Shown: positions 55,440-64,000 of the stretch, piece by piece | Layout of the letters: every line of letters begins with the position of its first letter | Numbering within the stretch: position 1 is the first letter of the stretch | Origin: Pollenia angustigena | Lineage: Eukaryota > Arthropoda > Insecta > Diptera > Polleniidae | NCBI GenBank assembly: GCA_930367215.1 | Contig: OV884058.1 | Location: forward strand, 170,730,478-170,794,477 | Length of the DNA: 64,000 bases | Direction: 5' to 3' | Notes under the pieces: generated by a model | What the model saw: the letters and a program-made list of their open reading frames with translations, nothing else | What the model was told of the DNA's origin: nothing | Database searches by the model: none | Position numbers and translations under genes: made by a program

Positions 55440-55949
55440 TAAATATAAATACATAAACCATTTTTTTTAATTTTATTAACAAGCTTTATCTTTAACTCGC
55501 ACGTACAACCCTCGCATCGTTGTTTGACAATTAAATTAAAATTTATGGTTTTCTATTACAAAACGCATAAAATGTCTAAACTTTCACTAACGTTTTTTTT
55601 AAGAAAAACTTCTTTTATTCCTGTTGTATTTAATTTCAACCACAAATAAGCCTTCCATACAACCAACCGGTCAACCATTTCTTTAGTCCTGGCTAATTAT
55701 AGCATTAACCGGGACTATAAATTATTTGAAAAAGGTGTTGCTTTTAATGCCACTTGTAAAGCGAAGCAAGTTCTTATTTTAGTTCTTTCTCTTGGGCACT
55801 TCCTTTGATTATAAAAACCACTAAATTCTAATTAAAATTCAAGCAACTTCTGTTTAAACCAAGAAAAAAAAAACAACAAGTATATTTTATTACGTAATAT
55901 CCGTTTTATTTATACAACTTATTTTTCCTTTTTTCTATTTTCATTTTAG

Positions 55950-56043
55950 TTTGGCACAACTGGCAATAAAAAAAATTCCACGAATAATGCCAATAACTCT
56001 AAGTAAATGAATATAAAGTGAAACAAAAAACAGAAATTCCACA
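55950..56043 (+). promoter_or_regulatory. 5' untranslated leader with two short uORFs
   Basis: The leader follows a good splice acceptor (pyrimidine tract, then TTTTCATTTTAG ending 55949). It holds ATG at 55987 (7 codons, stop 56008-56010) and ATG at 56007 (4 codons, stop 56019-56021), overlapping each other as ATGA, before the main ATG at 56044. Such uORFs usually lower translation; the effect here is inference. Confidence 0.45.
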
Positions 56044-56769
56044 ATGGATTCCTTAACGTTGAGTGCAGAAGAAATGCCAAAAGAAACACAGCAACTTAAT
56101 GAAGAAGAGCAAGAAGTAAAAACTCCTACTGAAAAAACTACTACAACTACTTCCACAATCCAAAGTGCAACAAATACTGATAAGACAAATACAAATGCAG
56201 ACACAACTGCAAACACAATTGTAACCACAACTGCAACGACAGTTATAAAAGGTAACCAAGAGACTGATTTAGCGGCCATTTCTAAAGATTTGGAAGACTC
56301 GTACGTAATTCAACCAAAAAATGATTTATCAACGAATTCTTCTGCATCTGCTCTATTATTAACTCCAACTGCTTCCTACAATTCTTTAACTGCCACTGAT
56401 ACTACTGCAACAAATTTAAGCGAAACAACAACAACAACATCAACGTCATACAATCAATTTGTAAGTCCTCAAAAACGAGAAAATAAATCAATACAATTAC
56501 ATGCATCAGCTTCAGTAGCGGCTTCTACACCTCTAAAGAAAAAACGAAATAAAATTTCAAAATGTTCAAGCGGCAATAGCAACAATAATATTGGAGGCTG
56601 TGGCGGCATACACGTTGATCATGATTCATCATCGTCATTATCAAATGTCTTGGCATCGAATATAAAAACTTCTTTATCAATGACTTCATTGCCACCGGAT
56701 GAAAAACAGGAAAGTCGTGATGGTATTAGGGCTAAATTGAAGGTGGAGAGGCCTTATAATAGTCTAAAG
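56044..56769 (+). CDS. First coding exon of a host gene, unrecognised low-complexity protein
   Basis: 242 codons from ATG (context ACAATGG, purine at -3) to AAG, followed by the consensus donor GTAAGT at 56770, phase 0; the frame continues only to a stop at 56829 inside the intron. Preceded by an acceptor at 55949, so at least one upstream non-coding exon is expected. The protein is disordered: an acidic start (MDSLTLSAEEMPKETQQ), a Thr-rich tract at ~32-70 and ~115-135, a basic NLS-like patch PLKKKRNKISK (163-173), and Ser/Asn/Gly runs to ~205. Residues 215-242 (PPDEKQESRDGIRAKLKVER then PYNSLK) have no repeat character and look like the start of a conserved domain. Codon use is far less AT-skewed than the flanks. 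I do not recognise the family; a nuclear role is inference only. Later exons would lie beyond the transposons to the right or outside the window. Confidence 0.65.
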
Positions 56770-57115
56770 GTAAGTTTTCTTTATGTTAATAATCTTTTTT
56801 TGGGTTTTTTTTTTGGTACACAAGAATAGGAAACAGAAATTCTACAAAAGTCTGGCAACTTTTGTTTAATTTGTTTCGATTCAAATTGAAAATAAGATAT
56901 ATTTTTTTAAAAGGGTTCTTTCTCTAAGGACTTAAGATCCAAAACTTAAAGAAATTTGGCGCACTCTGGCGCCAATTTTCTGAAGCGCAAAAGTTAGATT
57001 AAATTTGGATAATTAATATCAACAATTGAAATGATTAAATATTTAGTAAAATACTCACTAACGATTTATATCGTAAATATGTATTTTTTCCCAATGATTT
57101 TCAAGGTGATTAAAA

Positions 57116-57615
57116 CAGTGTTCGAAAATAAACAGTACATTATTTAACGTTCGGCTCACACACCCAGGAACGATATCTATTTTTTTAGTGATTGTGTAGA
57201 CATACACAACCCTTAATACCGTTCGTAACTATTTCCTTTAAATACAGAACAATTGTAGTGATACTGTAGACAAAATTATATTTTAATGTTCTATAATGTT
57301 TTTTTCGTGTGTGTATTTTGTTTTTGTAAAATTGTTTTTTTTTTTACCAGCCAAAAGGGACGAACATTAACGAGCCGAACCGAACACATTGAAGTTTGTT
57401 GATTTTCAAAAAAAAAAACCGAACGGAATTAAATGTTCACATCTTTTGTTGAGTTTGATAAAAACAGTAATATTTTTGTGTTCGAAAGATGACTAACAGG
57501 GAAACGTTATTTTTTTAATGATTTTCTACACAATCACTATTAGCGTTTATGTTTTCCACAAATCTACCGAACCGAACATTAAAAAACGATATTTAGTGTT
57601 TATTTTCGAACACTG
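57116..57615. mobile_element. hAT-like element C (CAGTGTTCG family), internally deleted
   Basis: A 500-bp copy with intact termini CAGTGTTCGAAAATAAAC on both ends, flanked by GATTAAAA (57108-57115) and AATTAAAA (57616-57623), a 7/8 match. Relative to copies A and B it lacks parts of the middle (the GACCGCAGTACGAACAGCTT region is gone). It lies in the presumed intron of the host gene. Confidence 0.7.
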
Positions 57616-57688
57616 AATTAAAACGTTAACGCAGATGCCCACAATTCGTTGCCAAATATTAAAAAAGAATCAATAAAATAAAAATATA

Positions 57689-57703
57689 ATATATATATAT
57701 ATA
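57689..57703. repeat. (TA)n microsatellite
   Basis: A short perfect TA run at the broken 3' end of the RTE relic. Confidence 0.7.
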
Positions 57704-57704
57704 T

Positions 57705-59285
57705 GTTCTCTAACTCCCACTGGAGCATAGGGCGCCAAATTCGTTTCTAGGTTCGTCTTAAGCTCCGAATTATCCATTGATGCCAGTTTTTCCTTTAGCT
57801 CACGCCTTTCTGCAATAATAGCCCACGTTACATCGGACATCCATTGTTGTCTTCCTTTGGGTGGAGGACCGATTGTACCGTCAGCACAAGATTTTATTTT
57901 GTTTTTAATGAGGTCCCACTTAGAATTTACCGAGTTAAGTGATTCATATTCCGAGCTATTTAATGCATCTCGCAGCAGTGTGGTGAAGTCTTCTCTAACA
58001 TTGGTGTTTTTCAGACGTTCAATGGCGTATCTTTTAGGCCGTAAGTTGCTGAATTTTTTTTGTATCGCAGCTGTGCAGAGGCGAATTTTTGCGACCACTA
58101 GGTAGTGGTCTCGGGATTGACCTATGTCTGCTCCCCTTTTGCTGCGTACATCTAGGAGACATTTTCTTACCGATGGCTTATAGCACAGTGATCAATTTGA
58201 TTTGCTTTATTGTGCCTATCAGGGGACAACCAAGTTATTTTATGACACAACTTATGTTCAAATAGTGTACCACCAATAAGAAGTTTTCTGGAATTACAGA
58301 AATCTATAAATCGTTCACCGTTATCGTTTCGAGTGCCAATTCCATGTCTACCCATTATATGTTCCAATGATTCATTATCGGAGCCCACTATGAAAATAAT
58401 ATCACCACGTGGAACAGAGTCGTATGTAATATTAAGCTGGTCATAAAACGAATTTTTAATATCATCTTTGGCAGTTTCCGTTGGGGCAAAGCACTGAATA
58501 ATTGTAATATTTCTGATTTTAGACGCAAACCGAGCGAGTAGTATTCGGTCAGACACAGGTTTCCAGTCAATACGACTTTTTCGAGAATTTTGTGTAAGCA
58601 TAAGTCCGACTCCGGATTCGTGTGTAGGACCGATTTCTTTTCCAGAATACAGCATGTTTGTTTGGCCAGTAGGGGACGAAAATTCTCCTGAACCTTGCCA
58701 TCGTACCTCACTCAATCCTAGTACTGCAAGGCCATATCTCGACATTTCGCGCTCCACTTGCAGGTATTTGGAGTTCATACCCGCGCTGATGTTATCGCTG
58801 TCCCTGAGGGTTCTAACATTCCAGTATCCAATCAAAGTCCTTGTTCGATATGCAAAGGTCGTCATTAAAGGTTTCGGTTTTTCATTTAAAGGCTGTTTAT
58901 TAGGCGATTCGTTAGCAAATTATATTTCGGAAAAGTGGGTTGCTGGCCCTCCTTTCTTAGATTGGTGATAGGGCTGCTATCTTCGTGTCTAATCCCACGA
59001 TGCAGTCATGCTTCAGCAAATATTCATGTAATTTGCCTACTTGCCTGAGACGTTAAGATGTACTTTAACCATTCCGGCTACGTGTCTGGGCGCGTTCTCG
59101 CTTTAGCTAGCTTTCATAGGAATCTGAAAAGCCATTTCCCGGGAAATACTTGATCTAGGACCGGAAGTAGTGAGTTGCTTGGACAGTCAAACAGAGGAAT
59201 CGTTACTGGTCACTCCCAAGTGAATGACAGTCAGAAAACTTTCCGCACTACGTGCACCTATGCTGAAAGTCCCATTTCCCTAAAA
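57705..59285 (-). mobile_element. RTE-type non-LTR retrotransposon, 3'-truncated relic
   Basis: A minus-strand fragment containing a presumed 5' region (58870-59285) and the endonuclease domain, then breaking off at about 57705 before any reverse transcriptase, next to a (TA)n tract. Loss of the 3' end is unusual for a simple retrotransposition product and implies later deletion. Confidence 0.6.
57715..58865 (-). pseudogene. CFDP2-like endonuclease of RTE element, broken
   Basis: From 58865: TRTLIGYWNVRTLRDSDN, AVLGLSEVRWQGSGEFSS, ESGVGLML, IQCFAPT and FIDFCNSRKLLIGGTLFEHK, then HKITWLSPD..NQIDHCAIS, ending with the catalytic Asp-His. These are the blocks of the exonuclease-endonuclease-phosphatase domain of RTE elements, often annotated in insects as craniofacial development protein 2-like. 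The GDFNAK block is damaged (IIFIVGSDNESLEHIMGRHG). A frameshift near 58100-58170 leads to VAKIRLCTAAIQKKFSNLRP and the linker at 57715-58098, which should precede the RT. Confidence 0.7.
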
Positions 59286-60486
59286 TAAAAATATAAGAAG
59301 TAAAATTAAGTTTTTACCCTTTGGTAAAAAAATTATACCTAACTGATGTTTTTATGTTTAGGACCTAACGTCACGTTAACTTACGCGTAACCCAAGCGTA
59401 ACATTTATACTCAGGTAGCAATGCTAACACTGATTTAAGAAATTTTTAGTAACATTTAAATTACATTTCTGTTAGATACCAACTGCACACAGAGTGACTA
59501 GCCAGCATAAGATTTCAGACATAACTGAGCTTCTGATCCAACAGCATCATGACCTTTCCCACAATTTGGAGTCAAAACAAAACAACGTAACCCATAAGGG
59601 TCCTTACTGGATCATTAGTTTTTAGTAGAGGTTAAAATCCCCTAATGCTTCCCTGTTAGATAGCTCACAAGGGAAATAATAGACATTTGGTGCAGGACGG
59701 ATCCTGATGCAACGTTTCTAGGATCTGACTCTTCCATAGTTGAATAAACTGACAAGCGGGCACCCGGTGCAAAGGCGCAAAGGTTGGCTTAAGCAAAAGT
59801 ATGTTTTTACTTCCTGCTTTTCCGACAATAGAAAAAGCTATTTTTGGGAAAATTTTTTAAAGTAAAACTTAAGAAATTGAGGCAAACATTTATTATTATT
59901 ATTTGAAAAATATATTTCGACAAAATTAAATTAAGAGCTAGTCAAAGTTAGTATACACAAATTTGGCCCAATGTCACTTCACTTTTCTTTCGTCTGCTAA
60001 CAAGACATTTAACTTTTCGCCCGCATTATAACTATACTTAATTTAAGCTTAAATTTATAATTATACCTTTTTACTTAAGTAAACCTATACTTACCTTATT
60101 ATAACTCATAGTTACCTTAATTGCCCAATAACTTAAGTGAATTGTTAATAGAGTGAAAGCTTTTGAAAATAATTATTCCTGTAACTAATAGAAAGCTAAT
60201 GCTTTTCTTTATTGTTTTCTCTACTAGTATAACTACAATATACAAACGAGTAATTATAATAAAATCTGTTTCTTAGATTAACCCTTGCCGATGATCAACA
60301 TCCCCTCTCTCTGTCATTATCTTGAATAGATTAATCTTCTGGAACAAAAACCCTACACTGCTCTCTACTTGCACACCTTTGAAGAGTATACTAACCTACC
60401 TCAACATATTAATCAGAGGAAGTACAAAGTTTTTAAATTTTATTTGATGGTTTGCAATTATTTTGCAAGTACTAAAATTTGGAGTA
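59286..60486. other. No gene seen; presumed intron
   Basis: Moderately AT-rich. No terminal repeats or coding motifs recognised. If the host gene continues rightward, this is intronic. Confidence 0.4.
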
Positions 60487-61247
60487 AAATACACAGAAAA
60501 AATTATTTTTCCAATTCAAACAAAAAATTTGTAGAATCAAACAATTTTTTGTCTGAAATCGGTCCTATAAACAAATTCGCATATTCAAACAATTTATTTG
60601 CATTTCGTTTATTGAAAAAAACACTGATTTTTTCAAACAAATAATTTAACTGAATCAAACAAAAAGTTTACTGAAATTCATATACTAAATTTCAAAATCA
60701 AAAAAAAAAAGTTTTTGCACAAGCAATGATGCGCACACAAGCAGGCACTGTATTAGAAGATGATGGCAGAGAGAGAGAGAGAGCTGAGCGGCCGGCTGGC
60801 TTTGAAACACATTTATTTGTTGTAATAATTTTTGAAGTCTTTTTTTATACACACAATGTTTTTCGTCATCACTCACTGTTGCTGTATCCTTTCCTTTGCT
60901 AATGAAGAAGAAATGTAACCCAAAAACGGCGACAGACCGACTCGATATGTTTTTCGTCATCATTATATTTTTTTATTTGATGTATTTAAGTAAACAGTTT
61001 GAAAAAATTGAATACGGGATTTTGTTTCTTGTAATGTTGTTTCTGCTATTGTTATTCTTATAGTTGCCCTTTTTTAAAGCGTACAAAAATTGACTGTGTG
61101 TGTTTTTTGTTGTTGTTCTTATATTTGTTGGTTAAATAAAAATCAAACAAAAATATTGTTTGAATCAGTAAAAAAATTTATAGAAATTAAAAAATTTTCA
61201 AACAAGCGTTTGTTTGAAAATAATTCGGCAATAATTTTTTCTGTGTA
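60487..61247. mobile_element. TIR element TACACAGAAAAAATT
   Basis: Left TACACAGAAAAAATTATTTT and right (inverse) TACACAGAAAAAATTATTGC. Both ends continue with AATCAAACAAAAAGTTT-type blocks. It contains a (GA)n run at 60765-60783. No transposase. Its ends resemble those of the elements at 8459 and 32352. Confidence 0.5.
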
Positions 61248-61268
61248 GTGTCTTTCTATTACAAAATA

Positions 61269-61420
61269 GGTGCCCCGGTAGGCCGGCCTATTAGTACGAG
61301 CGTTCGGTACAAACCAAAGACTCTGGTCTGTTTCACTATCACTGAAGGCCTATGTAATTTTTGCCTGCTAAATTAAGCCAGAATATAACAAGCAATTGAT
61401 TGTTACATTAAACAAATAAA
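61269..61420 (+). repeat. Degenerate tRNA-derived SINE relative
   Basis: GTGCCCCGGTAGGC is identical to the head of the SINE at 32699, and GACTCTGGTCTGTTTC parallels its GGCTCTGGTTTCTTTC. The A- and B-box regions are too diverged to be functional. It starts just outside the TIR element ending at 61247. Confidence 0.4.
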
Positions 61421-61716
61421 TATTACAAAGTTTTTTTTTTATATAACTAATCAAAAAGTAATTTGACAACATATCGCAAAAAATAATATCAATGAAATCG
61501 GATCAAAAATAAGAAATTGGAATACATTTAACAAATTTGTGTTTTTCTGTAGGCTACCGTCGTCACTTCTTTTTGGTATAAAATGGTGGGGAAACCTGAT
61601 ATTTTGGTAAAATAGTACTCACCGTTTAAAAACCTGCAGTCGAAGTAGAAAAAATTACATTTCTTCCACTTCTTCATTTGTCATTGGTCAAAAAAAACTG
61701 TTGCTTTTACTTCGTC

Positions 61717-62006
61717 TGAGTTCATACGGCTCATGTCTTATTGACAAGATTCTTCCTTTTCTTCTTTGAACATGATTTGGCGTTCAAATGGTTCATGTCA
61801 TGTTGACGACATGTTTTTTTTTTTGTATAGTCGTGCGTATGCATGTGTGCTTTTTTGATGTTGAAAACAAGAACGAAATTAAGCAACGAATGAAAAAGCA
61901 AAACTTAAAGACAGTCCATGCATCTGTGTACTGGTTTCTTTTCCCCTCGTCCCTCTCGCCTATAAAGTAGCAATCATGTCAATAAGACATGAGCCGTATG
62001 AACACA
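61717..62006. mobile_element. MITE CTGWGTTCATACGGCTCATG
   Basis: Left GTTCATACGGCTCATGTCTT is exactly inverted at the right, and the match continues ATTGACA with a few outer bases (CTGA/CTGT). About 290 bp. The left side also holds TCATGTCATGTTGACGACAT. No clear duplication. Confidence 0.6.
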
Positions 62007-62324
62007 GGCTTCTGATTCATTAAATGTAAACAGTCGCTGTCATTCCAACTCAAAAAGTTGTATAAAAATTTTCGTTTTTTGCTCGACAGTTAATTTTTAG
62101 AATTTTTCTATTTTTTTCTTTATTAATAAATCAGGCGTTCCTTTAAGAAATTTTCGATATGATTGAAAATTTCGAACTGTATAAAAATATGTTCTTAAAA
62201 AAAAAAGAATAATTTCTTTTCAATAAATTTCATTGTAATCTTTATAAAGCCAATCGATTACAGTTTGCATTACTTTAGAAAAGTACAAAAAGCTGTAAAC
62301 TACCAGTTATCGAAAACCATACTT

Positions 62325-63334
62325 CAGTGTTGCCAATTAAGCTTTTTAGCAGCAAGATTAAGTAATTATTCCCACACCACAATAGTGGAGAGGATATTAT
62401 GCATTTTTGCTGATGTTTGTAACACCTTAAAATATTGATTCTAGACCCATCGACTCAGAATCACTTTCTGAATCGATCTAACGATGTCCAGCTGGCTGGC
62501 TATCCATGTTAACCTTGTGCGCAAAGAACAGGTCGCAATTTTGGAGAAAATGCGATGAAACTTGGTACATATTTAGGTTCTAATTAGTACTAAACCTATT
62601 GAAAATGGAGCGAATTGGTCCATAATTTCAGCTCTATTGAAGCTTCTTTCCGGAATAAGGTCTTTGTTTCCATAAACCACCTATTATGTTGGTATTTATA
62701 TTAAATTTGATCCAAACTTTTTTTATTGCAATAAAAATCATCTAACACAATTTAATTGGAATCGGTCTATATTTGTCCCATATTAACCACCATCCTAAAA
62801 TCTCATATATGTATATAAAGATAACTAAATTATATTCGGCGCTCAGAACTTTTACATGGATCTTAACCTCAAACCATTATTTTGTCCAAGCCCATGGGTC
62901 CTAACTATGGTACACTCGCAAAAATTGTTTTTTATGTACTGCGTGCTTAGCCATGAAAAAACGTATTTAGTCATAAGCCGTAAATGAGGCCCAACTATAA
63001 TAAACATGAGCAAGCTTAAGCTACTGTCAAAAATTACCGAAAAGCCTCCCGAATTTATTAAAAATCCAATTCAAAAACATCTGTTTCCGTACGGAATATG
63101 AATTTGCTTTAACTAATGACAGTTTCATTAAACTGAACAAAAATTTTCCTTAAGTTCAATATTGTTTGACACATATAATTTACATTTATTCCCACAGTTG
63201 CTTAAGCAAGCTTATATGCAAATGCTCTTATGCTCTATACCCCAAGTTTTCTTTAGATTTCATAAAAGAGATACGATATTTTGCGTTTGCTCTTTAAGAG
63301 TTAAGAGCTTAAGAGTTAAGAGTTGGCAACACTG
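62325..63334. mobile_element. hAT-type element with inserted dispersed repeat
   Basis: Left CAGTGTTGCCAATTAAG, right (inverse) CAGTGTTGCCAACTCTTAAC. The flanks CCATACTT (62317-62324) and TCATACTC (63335-63342) share six of eight bases. Most of the interior from 62369 on is a copy of the repeat seen at 5530-6152. Confidence 0.55.
62369..62620 (-). repeat. Dispersed repeat, second copy (reverse)
   Basis: Reverse-oriented relative of 5530-6152: ACACCACAATAGTGGAGAGG, AACACCTTAAAATATTG, CTCAGAATCACTTTCTGA and AACGATGTCCAGCTGGCTGG, then GCGCAAAGAACAGGTCGCAA. Homology fades after about 62620. The end equivalent to GTATAGTCGG is not found; the repeat may continue, diverged, to about 62930. Confidence 0.55.
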
Positions 63335-63342
63335 TCATACTC

Positions 63343-64000
63343 TTTCCCAACTGCTTAAATTAACACTTTCAAATCTCCTCGCTTCCAAATCTATGTTATT
63401 GTGCTAATTTAATCAAAAACAATTCAATAAAAAAATTACATTCCCAAGAGGTTACTGCTTTTAATTTAATCTTTATTAACTTATTTTAAAACTTTTACAT
63501 AAATTATAAACGTAATTAATAATTAATTAAAAATTGTTATTATTATGAAAAATTATTGGTGTAAAGATAAAAATTTTCTCACCCATACAAATTGGCGACA
63601 ATGGAAAATTGATTCGAACACTTACACACACATACAACAACCATAGCATTGTTGTTTGTTTAAATGTTTAAACAACAACACCAGGTTAAAAGTTTGAATA
63701 AAAAAATGAACAATAACCGTTGTTAACTACTGCAATTAAGAGCCATCTCGTTGTAGTTACTACATCGAGGTGCTGGTAATATGCTGCAGCAAAAATATTG
63801 TTTAAAATAATAAAACAGCAACGCCAGTAGTAAAACTTTAAGTTAAAAAAAAAAAAAACTAAGCTCACAAACTAACGATACAGTAGTACGATGAGATGGA
63901 TGGTTAATTAGATGAAAAGTGGAGGGAATAAAACGAAAAATTATGAAACAAGAAGAAAAAAGGCCTACAAACTGCAGAGTAACAATAGCAATTATTGCTA
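63343..64000. other. No feature seen
   Basis: AT-rich with a TTGTTGTTTGTTTAAA/TTTAAACAACAACA palindrome at 63650-63680. No exon or element ends recognised. Confidence 0.4.

Noticed and set aside
55941..56279. 112-residue Val/Ser/Cys-rich frame on the minus strand
   Set aside because: It is the antisense of the Thr/Asn-rich host exon. The plus strand has acceptor, Kozak context and donor support.
1..64000. CRISPR array, bacterial operon or riboswitch
   Set aside because: Nothing in base composition, gene layout or repeats suggests prokaryotic DNA. All regular repeats are eukaryotic element or satellite type.

Overview
This window reads as nuclear DNA of a higher dipteran (fly). It is very AT-rich, has no bacterial-style gene packing, has weak but recognisable splice signals, and is dominated by insect transposable elements: a Jockey-clade retrotransposon, mariner/Tc1-type, pogo-type and hAT-type DNA elements, an RTE-type (CFDP2-like) endonuclease relic, and many MITEs. 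A calyptrate fly is my best guess from the repeat style, but that is inference. Only one stretch looks like a host gene: a first coding exon at 56044-56769 with a splice acceptor before it and a consensus donor after it. Its product (low-complexity Thr/Ser/Asn, NLS-like basic patch) I do not recognise.

Layout. 0.5-2.0 kb: hAT-type element carrying a TAA-flanked MITE. 2.0-5.0 kb: hAT terminus relics, a small palindromic MITE and a foldback repeat. 5.3-6.6 kb: hAT-like element A (CAGTGTTCG termini) interrupted by a dispersed repeat. 7.5-10.1 kb: three MITEs and a large TIR element. 10.5-12.3 kb: decayed Tc1/mariner-superfamily transposase split by hAT-like element B, then a MITE. 13.5-15.8 kb: hAT-type element with two nested MITEs. 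17-23 kb: MITE, dispersed repeats, and a foldback element with 158-bp tandem units. 25.6-30.5 kb: MITEs, then a pogo/Tigger-like TIR element holding a 5'-truncated non-LTR retrotransposon. 30.7-31.8 kb: an element inserted into another copy of itself. 31.8-33.4 kb: MITE, then a TIR element carrying tRNA-related SINE modules. 35.8-38.7 kb: hAT transposase pseudogene whose intron holds a second copy of that TIR element. 39.2-45.3 kb: mariner-like transposase split by a complete 4.67-kb Jockey element with a 12-bp target duplication. 45.5-46.5 kb: pogo-like element with nested MITEs. 47.1-49.8 kb: degenerate minisatellite, second hAT family copy, 397-bp tandem repeat. 50.0-55.4 kb: hAT, TIR element with internal duplication, MITEs, mariner relic. 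55.9-56.8 kb: host exon. 57-64 kb: probably its intron, with hAT-like element C, the RTE relic and further TIR elements.

The genes do not form a pathway. The useful content is the insertion stratigraphy: in several cases the target duplications can be read, and in four cases the unoccupied site is also present in the same window, so relative ages and target preferences can be inferred directly. I did not find a convincing new multi-gene system. The most unusual items are the self-nested 525-bp element with 3-bp duplications, the TIR family that captured a tRNA-derived SINE and then received another one, and the exact Jockey-into-mariner insertion. Coordinates of element ends were read by eye, and superfamily names for MITEs rest only on termini and duplication length.
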